Source: CAYNRE01 sp964399535 (lineage in GTDB: Bacteria; Planctomycetota; Planctomycetia; Pirellulales; CAYNRE01). Taken from it: a stretch of DNA of 64,000 bases. Each line of letters starts with the position of its first letter. Position 1 is the first letter of the stretch. Below the pieces are notes generated by a model that saw only the letters and a list, made by a program, of their open reading frames with translations, was not told the origin of the DNA and did not search any database. Location: positions 124,001 through 188,000 of the forward strand of contig CAYNRE010000055.1 in NCBI GenBank assembly GCA_964399535.1, read 5' to 3'. Shown in pieces: positions 28,401 through 36,470 of the stretch. The position numbers and the translations under genes are program-made.

Positions 28401-29213
28401 ATGACGCAACAACGATGCGGCGCTAGTTGGGTTGGACTGCTCTTGGCCGTGCTGCTGTCGTGCGGCAGCCAGGAAATGGCCCGGGCCAGACAATCCTCGG
28501 GCGCGGCCGTCGAGCCCGCGGAGGGGGCGAGTGGGGCGGGAGACGACACGCCGCAAACGTTCTTTCAAATCCTGAACTCCGCCGGCCTGATCGGCTATGG
28601 AATTATCGGGCTGTCGATTGCCGCCGTGGCCCTGGGCATTGAACAACTGGTTACGATTCGTCGGGGCCGGCTCTTGCCCCAGGATCTGGCCGAAGCGGTC
28701 GGCGCGCTGGTCGGGCAGGGCGCCTACGCCAAGGCGCAGGAGCGCTGCCGTGCCCGCCCCTGTTTGTTGGCCCAGGTGCTCGACGCCGGATTGACCTCGG
28801 CCGACGAGGGATGGCCGGCGGCGGAGAAAGCCATGGAAGAGACCCTGGCCGACGAGGGGGCGCAATTCCTACGGCGAATCGAATACTTGGCCGTCATCGG
28901 CAACCTGGCTCCCATGCTCGGCTTGCTCGGGACCGTGGTGGGCATGATCTTCGCGTTTCGTGAAGTGGCCCTCTCGCAGGGCACCGCGCGGGCCGCCGAC
29001 CTGGCCGAAGGCATCTACCTGGCCCTGGTCACCACGGTCGAGGGCCTGGTGGTGGCCATTCCCGCGCTCGGCGCGTACGCCGTGTTTCGCAACCGCACCG
29101 ACGGACTGCTGGCCGAGGCGGCCCGGGTCGCCCAGCAGGTGCTTCGCCCCCTGCGTCACGCGGGCCAGCCGGCCCGGCGGTCCGCGCCGGGTGGAATTCG
29201 GGAGACCGACTGA
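28401..29213 (+). CDS. ExbB/TolQ/MotA-family proton channel protein
   Basis: 270 residues. There is an N-terminal signal-like hydrophobic segment (GLLLAVLLSCGS), then the ExbB core: a first helix GLIGYGIIGLSIAAVALGI, a cytoplasmic loop, and the two conserved helices with LAPMLGLLGTVVGMIFAF and YLALVTTVEGLVVAIPAL. It forms the pentameric proton channel that with ExbD drives a partner protein using the proton motive force. The N-terminal signal-bearing extension, as opposed to a plain three-helix ExbB, is common in non-proteobacterial homologues. Its stop overlaps the next start by one base (TGATG). Confidence 0.93.
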   Translation: MTQQRCGASWVGLLLAVLLSCGSQEMARARQSSGAAVEPAEGASGAGDDTPQTFFQILNSAGLIGYGIIGLSIAAVALGIEQLVTIRRGRLLPQDLAEAVGALVGQGAYAKAQERCRARPCLLAQVLDAGLTSADEGWPAAEKAMEETLADEGAQFLRRIEYLAVIGNLAPMLGLLGTVVGMIFAFREVALSQGTARAADLAEGIYLALVTTVEGLVVAIPALGAYAVFRNRTDGLLAEAARVAQQVLRPLRHAGQPARRSAPGGIRETD

Positions 29214-29644
29214 TGCGTTCTCCCACATTGCGTACCGCGGGCACGCTGGGCATTAATCTCACGCCAATGATCGACGTGGTATTTCTGCTGATCATTTTCT
29301 TTCTGTTCTCGAGCCATCTGGCCCAGCGCGAGACCAGCCTGCCGATGGAGCTGCCCACCGCCAGCTCGACCGACCCCACCCGCGTGGAACCGCCGCACCA
29401 GGTGCTGGTCAACCTGATGCCCGAGGGGCAGATTCTGCTCGCGGGCGAAGCGGTCGATACCGAGGAGTTCGTCCGCCGCCTCGCGCAAGACCGGCAGCGC
29501 CGCGCCACGGCCATCGAGGTCCGGATCCGCGCGGATCGGCACACGCCTTACGGCGCCGTCGAGCCGCTGTTGGCGGCCTGCGCCCGGGCGGGCGTGTGGC
29601 AGGTGACGTTTGCCGTGGTGCCCGCGGCGCAGGCCGATGGTTGA
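29213..29644 (+). CDS. ExbD/TolR-family protein, first copy
   Basis: 143 residues. The single membrane helix INLTPMIDVVFLLIIFFLF contains the conserved protonatable Asp (MIDV). A periplasmic ExbD/TolR domain follows (VLVNLMPEGQILLAGEAVD...). It works inside the ExbB pentamer as the moving dimer. Its start is translationally coupled to ExbB through TGATG. A second ExbD follows 29 bp downstream; such pairs may form heterodimers. Confidence 0.93.
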   Translation: MRSPTLRTAGTLGINLTPMIDVVFLLIIFFLFSSHLAQRETSLPMELPTASSTDPTRVEPPHQVLVNLMPEGQILLAGEAVDTEEFVRRLAQDRQRRATAIEVRIRADRHTPYGAVEPLLAACARAGVWQVTFAVVPAAQADG

Positions 29645-29673
29645 TTTCGCAAGCGTTCGATCCGGAAAGTGCC

Positions 29674-30126
29674 ATGCGCTGGAAGAGCCAATCGCGAGCC
29701 CGGCTGGGCGACATGCAAGCCAGCATGACCCCCATGATCGACGTGGTGTTTCTGCTCATGATTTTCTTTGTTTGCACGGCCAGCTTTCAGGTGGTCGAGC
29801 GTTCGCTCCCCACGCCGCTGGCCGCGGGGGCCGAGGCGGCCTCGGTCCAGCCGGCCGATGCCGAGTTGGCCGAGCTGGAGGAAGTGGTGATTTGGATCCG
29901 CGGCGACTCGGCCGCTGTGCACTACCAGGTCGGCGAAGCGCTGTTGGCCGATCGGCAGTCGCTTCGCCCCGTGCTGGCAAACCTGGTCGAGGCCGAAGCC
30001 GCCTTGCCGGTCATTCTCAATGTGGAGCCCCTGGTCGAGCTGGGACACGTGATCGAGGTATACGACCTTTGCCGTACCCTGGGATTCACTCAGGTGCAGT
30101 TCGCGGCCCCGCGACAGGCCGGGTGA
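29674..30126 (+). CDS. ExbD/TolR-family protein, second copy
   Basis: 150 residues from the ATG at 29674 (GGAAAG upstream); longer in-frame starts overlap the first exbD. The helix SMTPMIDVVFLLMIFFVC carries the same conserved Asp. The periplasmic part differs clearly from the first copy: it has an acidic linker (AELAELEEVVIWI) and ends in LCRTLGFTQVQFA, an ExbD-like terminus. It ends 3 bp before the following large exported protein, so all five genes probably form one transcript. Confidence 0.92.
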   Translation: MRWKSQSRARLGDMQASMTPMIDVVFLLMIFFVCTASFQVVERSLPTPLAAGAEAASVQPADAELAELEEVVIWIRGDSAAVHYQVGEALLADRQSLRPVLANLVEAEAALPVILNVEPLVELGHVIEVYDLCRTLGFTQVQFAAPRQAG

Positions 30127-30129
30127 TTC

Positions 30130-32730
30130 ATGAAGCCGCCCGTTTTCAAGTCGGCAACCACGAGGCTGGCCTCTTGGGTCGTTGGCCTGGCGCTCGTCAA
30201 CGCGGTTAGCGAAACCCAGGGGCACCAGCCCCCTGCCGCGGACAATCGCCCAGAGCCCGCGCCGGGCAGCCAATGGCAGCAGCCCTGCCTCGAGCTGCTC
30301 CGCTCCGGGCAATGGCAAGCGGCCCTGGATTGGTGCCAGCAGCAGTTGGCCGGGGAGGAGCGATCCGACCGCCGCCGGGCCGAGCTGACTGTGCTGGTGT
30401 CTCAGTGTCAGGCCCAGCGGGCCCAGTCGCTCGAGGCGAGCGAGGCCGACGCCGCCTGGCGCGAGGCGGTGGAAGTGCTGCGCCAGTTCGCCCTTCGTTA
30501 CCCGCAGAGCGCGGGCCGCTGGTGGATCGATTTCCAGCGCGCCTTGATCCTTGCGGCCCAGGGGCAGCATCTGGCTCAGCTAGCCGCGGTTTCAGGCGAT
30601 TCGCGAACCCGCCTGGCCGATGCCCGCACTGGTTTGCGCGAGGCCGTGGCCCGATTCGATCGCATCGCCGCCGACTTGCCGCAACAGCTACGCCGCCCCG
30701 CGCGACCCGAGCCCTCGGCCGACGCCTGGACCGACGACGAACTTCGCTCGCTGGCCAAACAGGCCGAGTATCAGGCGGCCCGGGGCCTGACGGCTCTGGC
30801 CGAAACCTATCCGGCCGACGCGGCCGATCGGGCCGACGCCCTTTCGCAGGCGCTCGAGCGGCTGCGCGGCTGGGCCAGCGGCGATCCCCGAGATATCTGG
30901 AGTTGGCGGGCCCGGCTCGACGAAGTGAGCTGTTTGCGTCTGCTGGGCGAGCGCGACACGGCGGCCGAACGGTTGTCCGGGCTGGCGGACGATGAACCCC
31001 CACCGGCGCTGGAGGCGGCTTTCGATGCCGAGCGCATGCGACTGGCCCTGGCCAGGCAGCAGCTTGCCGAAGCGTTGGCCGCGGTCTCGAAGCGCGACGC
31101 CGAGCAACCCCCGCCCACCGACGGGCCGCCCACCGACTGGCATCTGGCCCGCCTCGAAACGCTGTTGACCGCCCAGGCGGCCTTGCCCGCCGATGGTCCT
31201 CCGGCCCAGCGCGCGGCGCTCGAGCGTCGCGTCGAGGCCGAGCGGCTTGCGATCGACGCGCACGGTGGTCCGCTCGACCGCGCGCGGGCTCAGCAACTTG
31301 TCGCTCGATGGAGCGCCGAGGTCTCGACCACCGCGGGACCGGTGATGCTGGCCGACGCGGCCGACGCCGCCTATCGCGCCGGCAAGCTCGACGAAGCGCA
31401 GTCGCTCTACGATCGGACGGCTCAGGCCGCCCGCGAAGCGGGCGACTCGAACCAGGCCTTCGACATGGCCTATCGCGCGGCGGCGATCGACTATCAGCGA
31501 AATCAACCGGCCGCGGCGGCCGACCGCTTCCGCAAGCTAGCGGTCGATCTGTGGGATCACCCGCGGGCGCCAGAGGCCCACCTGCTGGCGGCCCACCAAA
31601 CACTGGAAGCGGTTCCATCGTCGAAAAGGGCCGAACTAACCGACCTGGCAGGGTACCGCCGGCTATTGGAGGAACATCTGCGGCTTTGGCCGCAAGACCC
31701 GACCGCGGCCGACGCGGCTTGGCAATTGGGGCGTCTCGACCAACTGGCTGGGAATTGGGAATCGGCCGCCTCGAATCTCCGCCGGGTAGGGCCGCAGCAC
31801 GCGCGATTTGCCGAGGCGGTGGCGGCCCTGGGCCAGGTGTACCGGGCTTGGATCGCCCAGATGCGCTCCTCGGCGGGCGACCCCGCGGCGCCGCTCGCTC
31901 AGGCCGAGCAGTACTTCCGCGGGGCCCTGTTCGGTGCCGAGGGCCAATGGCCCACCGATTGGACGCCGGGCCAACGCGAAGCGGTAGTGGAACTGGCCGA
32001 GCTTTGGCTCGCGCAGCGCCCCGAATCAGTCGACTCGGCCGCCGAACTGCTCGATCGGGCGATGGCGGTGCCCTGCGACGATGCCGCGTGGAATCGCCGG
32101 GCGGCGCTGTGCCAGGCTTGGGCCACGAGCGCCCGCGGCGACCCGCAAGCCGCGGCCGGGCTCTTGGCGCGGCGTCCGCGCACCTCGCGAGCCGACATGG
32201 TCGCCCTGGTCGAACGCTGCACTGCCCAAGCCGCGCTGCTCGAGGGGAGAGGCCAGCCGCTGGTGAAACTTGGCCTGGCGCTGGCCGAACTGTTTGACTC
32301 GGAGTTGGTGCGCTGGACTTCCGACGAGCGGCAAGCGATGCTGCGGGCCCAGGCCCTGCTGCTGGCCCAGGCCGGCGAAGTGCCCCAGGCGCTGGAGCGT
32401 TACGCGGAACTGGTTCGGGCAGCCCCAGCCGATCCGGCCCTGACGATCGAATTCGCCCGGTCGTTTTCCCGCTTGGAAACCGCCGAGGCGCAGCGGGCCG
32501 CCTTGCGGCTTTGGCGAGAAGTGGAGCGACGTAGCCGACCGGGCACCCAGCGTTGGTACCAGGCGAAGTCGGAAATTGTTGAACTGCACTTGAATCTGGG
32601 CGAAGTGGAACAAGCCCGCAAGGTGGTCCGGGTCACCCGCGCCCTGCATCCCGACCTGGGCGGAGCCGACTGGCAACCGCGCTGGGAAGCACTCGAGCGG
32701 CGCATCGACGCGGCCGGCGGCCAGCCGTAG
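30130..32730 (+). CDS. Large exported helical-repeat (TPR-like) protein
   Basis: 866 residues with a signal peptide (LASWVVGLALVNAVSETQG near residues 13-31). The body is almost entirely Ala/Leu/Glu/Arg-rich helices with degenerate tetratricopeptide spacing, for example AYRAGKLDEAQSLYDRTAQ and AWQLGRLDQLAGNWESAA, and similar units near the C-terminus (AQAGEVPQALERYAELVR). There is no catalytic motif. It is expected in the periplasm as a scaffold. It starts 3 bp after the second ExbD, so it is likely a working partner of the ExbB/ExbD/VWA device, much as Pal or TolB partner Tol proteins. The exact family was not recognised. Confidence 0.8.
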   Translation: MKPPVFKSATTRLASWVVGLALVNAVSETQGHQPPAADNRPEPAPGSQWQQPCLELLRSGQWQAALDWCQQQLAGEERSDRRRAELTVLVSQCQAQRAQSLEASEADAAWREAVEVLRQFALRYPQSAGRWWIDFQRALILAAQGQHLAQLAAVSGDSRTRLADARTGLREAVARFDRIAADLPQQLRRPARPEPSADAWTDDELRSLAKQAEYQAARGLTALAETYPADAADRADALSQALERLRGWASGDPRDIWSWRARLDEVSCLRLLGERDTAAERLSGLADDEPPPALEAAFDAERMRLALARQQLAEALAAVSKRDAEQPPPTDGPPTDWHLARLETLLTAQAALPADGPPAQRAALERRVEAERLAIDAHGGPLDRARAQQLVARWSAEVSTTAGPVMLADAADAAYRAGKLDEAQSLYDRTAQAAREAGDSNQAFDMAYRAAAIDYQRNQPAAAADRFRKLAVDLWDHPRAPEAHLLAAHQTLEAVPSSKRAELTDLAGYRRLLEEHLRLWPQDPTAADAAWQLGRLDQLAGNWESAASNLRRVGPQHARFAEAVAALGQVYRAWIAQMRSSAGDPAAPLAQAEQYFRGALFGAEGQWPTDWTPGQREAVVELAELWLAQRPESVDSAAELLDRAMAVPCDDAAWNRRAALCQAWATSARGDPQAAAGLLARRPRTSRADMVALVERCTAQAALLEGRGQPLVKLGLALAELFDSELVRWTSDERQAMLRAQALLLAQAGEVPQALERYAELVRAAPADPALTIEFARSFSRLETAEAQRAALRLWREVERRSRPGTQRWYQAKSEIVELHLNLGEVEQARKVVRVTRALHPDLGGADWQPRWEALERRIDAAGGQP

Positions 32731-32804
32731 TTACCGTTGGCCGCGGCCGCCTGGCTCCGGCCTCTGGGGGTGCGCCGCCCGTTGGTCGGAGCGAACCATC
32801 GATC

Positions 32805-34043
32805 GTGGCGTCGGCGCGTTTTTTCGCGGGGGGCGCCCCCGCGAGCCCCAAGGCGAGAGAACGAGCGAGCGTGGAATTTCAGCGGGTGGTCGAAGATTTT
32901 CTGGTCGAGGAACTGAGCGACGTTCGCCCTGTATCGGGCGAGTTCGGCTTGTATCGGCTGATCAAGCGCGACTTGGGCACCCTGGAGGCCGTGGCAGAGT
33001 TGGCCACGCGGCTCGGAATCTCCCGCCAACGGATTAGCTACGGTGGTTTGAAAGACCGCCGGGCCGTGACCCGGCAGTTCCTCACAATCGAGCACGGCCA
33101 ACCCGAACGGCTGGCTACCGACACTTGGCAACTCGAGTACCTGGGCACGCTCGATCGTCCCTTCCGTTCGCGAGAAATTCGGGGAAACCGGTTTACGATC
33201 GTGCTCCGCCAGATTCAGTCTGCCCAGCAACCGCGGTTGGAGCAGGCGCTGGCCGAGGTGCGGCGCGACGGGCTGGTGAATTACTTCGACGAGCAGCGAT
33301 TTGGCTCCCTGGGTTTGAGCCGGCAGTTCATCGCCGATGCCTGGCATCGCCAAGATTACGAGCGGGCCGTGTGGTTGGCCGCGGCCGACGACCATGCGCA
33401 CGATTCTTCCGCCGAGCGCCAGGCCAAGCAATCGCTGCGCAAGCATTGGGGGCGATGGGACCGCTGCCGCGGGCTGCTGTCTGCGGGCCCAGCTGCCAAG
33501 GCGATGGCGCACCTGGCTCGGCGGCCGGGTGATTTTCGTGGCGCGCTCTGCTCATGGCCGGCGGAGCTTCGCAGCCTGTGGCTGAGCGCCTACCAGAGCT
33601 GGCTTTGGAATCGCATCGCCAGCCGCTGGTTGGTCGAAGACTTCGCCGAGTCGGGCGGCTGGGGCTATGAAATCGCGGGGCAAGAGCTCGTTTGGCCGCG
33701 GCAGTTGAACCCGCCCCAGCGGGAACCGCGAATGACGCTCGATTTGCCGCTCCCGTCGGCCCGGGGAGAGCCGCCCGAGGGCCCCCTGGGCCAGCTCGTC
33801 GCACGGGTGCTTGCCGAACAGGGTACCAGTTGGAACGGGCTACGAATCGACTTCCCGCGCGAGAATTTTTTCGCCCGCGGCGAGCGCCCGCTGTTTGTGG
33901 AGCCCGGCGAGCTTCAGTCCGAATTCGGGGCCGATGAGCTCTCTCCCGGCCAACTGCGGTGCCGGCTGCGCTTCACCCTGCCAAGGGCCTCGTACGCGAC
34001 GCTGCTGGTCAAACGGCTCGAGCTGGCGCTAGCAGCCTGTTGA
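32805..34043 (+). CDS. truD: tRNA pseudouridine(13) synthase
   Basis: 412 residues with a GTG start. It isomerises U13 of tRNA-Glu type tRNAs. The catalytic Asp84 is in YGGLKDRRAVTRQ, and NYFDEQRFGS is the second family motif; VEDFLVEE marks the N-terminus. The RNA-binding TRUD insertion lies between about residues 190 and 350. The last codons and the stop TGA are contributed by the left end of the MITE-like element that begins at 34029, so the final few residues (AAC) are probably not ancestral. There is no clear Shine-Dalgarno. It lies 74 bp downstream of the exported repeat protein and may be cotranscribed with it. Confidence 0.93.
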   Translation: MASARFFAGGAPASPKARERASVEFQRVVEDFLVEELSDVRPVSGEFGLYRLIKRDLGTLEAVAELATRLGISRQRISYGGLKDRRAVTRQFLTIEHGQPERLATDTWQLEYLGTLDRPFRSREIRGNRFTIVLRQIQSAQQPRLEQALAEVRRDGLVNYFDEQRFGSLGLSRQFIADAWHRQDYERAVWLAAADDHAHDSSAERQAKQSLRKHWGRWDRCRGLLSAGPAAKAMAHLARRPGDFRGALCSWPAELRSLWLSAYQSWLWNRIASRWLVEDFAESGGWGYEIAGQELVWPRQLNPPQREPRMTLDLPLPSARGEPPEGPLGQLVARVLAEQGTSWNGLRIDFPRENFFARGERPLFVEPGELQSEFGADELSPGQLRCRLRFTLPRASYATLLVKRLELALAAC

Positions 34044-34185
34044 AGTATTCAGCAGGCTGCGTGATCGCAGGGACGCGATCCCAGAATAGCGACGTAAGTC
34101 GTTATTCTGCGAGCCGCGACGAGCTTGGCTCGGCGCTTGGCGAGTTTGAAAAATGCCAGGAGGGCTTTTTTCAACGGACTGCTAG
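34029..34185. mobile_element. MITE-like element with 16-bp inverted ends
   Basis: The ends CTAGCAGCCTGTTGAA (34029-34044) and TTCAACGGACTGCTAG (34170-34185) are inverted repeats matching at 14 of 16 positions. Both include CTAG, which could be a 4-bp (or TA) target duplication. The 157-bp interior holds further hairpins: 34033-34059 (stem of 11-12 bp, loop GTA), 34063-34080 (GATCGC/GCGATC) and 34082-34109 (12-bp stem with one mismatch, loop GTAA), plus an A/T-rich arm pair at 34146-34172. No transposase is present. The left end supplies the truD stop codon. Confidence 0.6.
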
Positions 34186-34315
34186 GCCAACGGGGTCGGC
34201 CGCTGGGGTAGGTTTGCTTGAGCGGCCCGGGCTTGTTAGCCTCAAGCGGCCGGCGGGGCGGCGGGCGCTGCCCGCGCAAGTGAACTAAGCAATCTTCCCG
34301 ACCAGGGCGATAACT

Positions 34316-35158
34316 GTGCTGACCATCTTCGGAAGTGTGATTCTGGCCTGGCAAACCGCCGGTCTGCTGCTAATGGCCCCTCAGGTACCGGACGAAACCG
34401 TGCAACCCTTCGCCGATCAAACGCTCCGCTACAGCGGCGGCGACTACAAAGACCATGAGTTTCACTTTCGGCTGCTTGCGCCCCCCGAGGTGGAGCAGGG
34501 CCAGAGGTACCCGCTCGTCTTGTTTCTGCACGGCGCCGGCGAGCGCGGCAGCGACAACCGGGCTCAACTGCTTTACTTTCCGGCCCAGATGGCCCAAACG
34601 CCCTGGCGTGAGAAGTACCCCTGTTTTCTGTTGGCGCCGCAGTGCCCCAGCGGCAAATGGTGGGCGCGGCTCATACCGGGCGGCGCTCGCCCCGCCACCG
34701 GCGACACCGACGAAACGAGCTCGACCGACCAGGGGCCTCCGCCGCTGGCCGATGAACTGAGGGCCGTGACTCAGATGCTCGATCGCGTCCTGGCCGAGCA
34801 TCCGATCGATCCCAGCCGCGTGTACCTGACGGGCCTTTCGATGGGTGGTTTCGGAAGCTGGCATTTGGCGGCCACGTATCCCGAGCGCTTCGCCGCCGTG
34901 GTGCCCATCTGTGGGGGCGGCAATCCGGCCTGGGCGCCGCGGCTCGTCAAGCTGCCGCTCTGGGCCGTTCACGGCGCGGCCGACCCCGTGGTTCCGGTCG
35001 CCCGGACGCGGGTAATGATCGAGGCCCTCCGGGCCGCTGACGCCGAACCGAAGTACAGCGAGCTGGAGGGGGTGGGGCACGACAGTTGGACCCCGGCCTA
35101 CAGCGACCCGATGGGCGTGGTTCCTTGGATGTTCGACCAGGTGCGGCCGGCCGATTAA
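34316..35158 (+). CDS. Exported alpha/beta-hydrolase, esterase type
   Basis: 280 residues with a GTG start and a weak N-terminal hydrophobic segment (LTIFGSVILAWQTAGLLLMAP) that should direct export or anchoring. The alpha/beta-hydrolase elements are the oxyanion region FLHGAGERG, nucleophile GLSMGG, acid HGAADPVVP and base GVGHDSW. It resembles the poly(3-hydroxybutyrate)-depolymerase/phospholipase-carboxylesterase-like predicted peptidases (COG4099 type) common in planctomycetes. The substrate is unknown; esterase activity on plant-type or polymer esters is plausible. The 130-bp region before it, after the MITE-like element, contains one GCTTGAG/CTCAAGC inverted repeat but no gene. Confidence 0.83.
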   Translation: MLTIFGSVILAWQTAGLLLMAPQVPDETVQPFADQTLRYSGGDYKDHEFHFRLLAPPEVEQGQRYPLVLFLHGAGERGSDNRAQLLYFPAQMAQTPWREKYPCFLLAPQCPSGKWWARLIPGGARPATGDTDETSSTDQGPPPLADELRAVTQMLDRVLAEHPIDPSRVYLTGLSMGGFGSWHLAATYPERFAAVVPICGGGNPAWAPRLVKLPLWAVHGAADPVVPVARTRVMIEALRAADAEPKYSELEGVGHDSWTPAYSDPMGVVPWMFDQVRPAD

Positions 35159-35308
35159 ACCCCTTCGCCCTGGTGCCGCCGTCCCCGAACGCGGCGCCTG
35201 GTGCTTTTGTCGCCGCGCGGTATTCTCTTGGTCGGCCTCGGCCGGGCCGGGCCACTTCTGGCTCGGCTCGGGGTCGAGCGGCCTGCCCTGACGCTGGAGT
35301 TGCCCGTC

Positions 35309-35626
35309 ATGCTGCTCGTTCACAACGTTTATTTCACGCTGCACGAGAACACCGCGGAGAATCGCGAGAAGCTGTTGGCCGATTGCCGCAAGTACCTGGT
35401 TCTCCACCCGGGCGTGGTGTTTTTCGCCTGCGGCACGCTGAGCGACTTGAATCGGCCGGTGAACGACCGTGCGTTCGACGTGGGGCTGCACGTGGTGTTT
35501 CAAGATCGCGCCGCGCACGATGCCTACCAGGTGTCGGCCGATCATGTGAAGTTCATCGAAGAGAATCGGGCGAGTTGGAAGCAGGTGCGGGTGTTCGACA
35601 GCGATTGCCCGGCCGCCCCGGGGTAG
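35309..35626 (+). CDS. Dabb-family stress-responsive alpha-beta barrel protein
   Basis: 105 residues from the ATG at 35309 (GGAG upstream). It begins LLVHNVYFTLHENTAENREKL and carries the family features VGLHVVFQDRAAHDAYQVSADHVKFIEE. Dabb proteins form dimeric ferredoxin-like barrels; most are of unknown activity, some relate to plant stress proteins and cyclases. It stands between an esterase gene and a thioredoxin lipoprotein gene with 150-bp and 92-bp gaps. An upstream in-frame extension to 35201 has no family similarity. Confidence 0.87.
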   Translation: MLLVHNVYFTLHENTAENREKLLADCRKYLVLHPGVVFFACGTLSDLNRPVNDRAFDVGLHVVFQDRAAHDAYQVSADHVKFIEENRASWKQVRVFDSDCPAAPG

Positions 35627-35718
35627 GCGACCGCCTGCCGAGCCAGGGAGAGTTGAGCCGGCAAACGCACTTCGGGTCGAGCCGGGCTGGGTTCGTCAAC
35701 GCAAGCGAGGAGGGAGCG

Positions 35719-36447
35719 ATGGGACGCAAACAACTTTTTGGGTTCAGTGCGGCTTTAGGGCTGGTGCTTGGCGGGTGCTCCTCGCACCAGGCGGTTGAGG
35801 AAGAGGCACAAAGAGCCGAGGTCGAAGCGGATGCCGCCCGAGAAGCCGCCATGGCCGATGCGGAAGGTGCCGAAGACACCGCCCTGCCAACGGATGCAGC
35901 GACTGAACCTGCTCACCAACCGCTCATCGACCAAGCGGCTCCCGATTTCGCAGTCGATGGCTGGGTCAACGGCGAGGCCACCTCGCTGAAGGATTTGCGC
36001 GGCAAGGTGGTTTTGCTCGACTTCTGGGCCGTCTGGTGCGGCCCGTGCATTCGCACCTTTCCGCATCTGATCGATTGGGCCGATCGCTTTGGCAGCCAGG
36101 GGCTGGAGATCGTGGGGGTCACCAACTACTACCAGATGGGTTTCGACGACGCGGCCGGCTCTCCGGTTGAGCAGCCCGGGCTACCCCCCGAGGAAGAACG
36201 CGAGGCGATCGGCCGTTTTGCCAAGCACCATCAACTACGCCATCGCCTGGCGGTTCTGCCGGCGAGCCCGTCGGACGGGCAAAAGTCGGCCGACGAACTG
36301 TACGCGGTCGAGGGGATTCCACAGATGGTGCTGATCGATCGCAACGGCAAGATTCGCATGATCCGCGTCGGTTCGGGCGAGACGAACGCCCGGGCCCTGG
36401 AGCAGAAGATCGGCGAGCTGTTGGCGGAAACGCCGTCGGACGGTTGA
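35719..36447 (+). CDS. Thioredoxin-like lipoprotein (TlpA/ResA type)
   Basis: 242 residues. The lipobox LVLGGC ends at Cys20, so the mature protein is lipid-anchored. An acidic, Ala-rich linker (residues 22-68) leads to a thioredoxin fold with W-CGPC (107-110) in LLDFWAVWCGPCIRTFPHL and the cis-proline region GIPQMVLIDRNGKI. An insertion of about 25 residues (GSPVEQPGLPPEEEREAIG) sits after the second strand, as in TlpA-like proteins. The expected role is disulfide reduction, for example of apocytochrome c or exported enzymes. GAGGAGGGAG gives a strong ribosome site. It is convergent with the outer-membrane protein gene, 23 bp apart. Confidence 0.9.
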   Translation: MGRKQLFGFSAALGLVLGGCSSHQAVEEEAQRAEVEADAAREAAMADAEGAEDTALPTDAATEPAHQPLIDQAAPDFAVDGWVNGEATSLKDLRGKVVLLDFWAVWCGPCIRTFPHLIDWADRFGSQGLEIVGVTNYYQMGFDDAAGSPVEQPGLPPEEEREAIGRFAKHHQLRHRLAVLPASPSDGQKSADELYAVEGIPQMVLIDRNGKIRMIRVGSGETNARALEQKIGELLAETPSDG

Positions 36448-36470
36448 TAATCGCCGCCCGGAGGGGGGGG

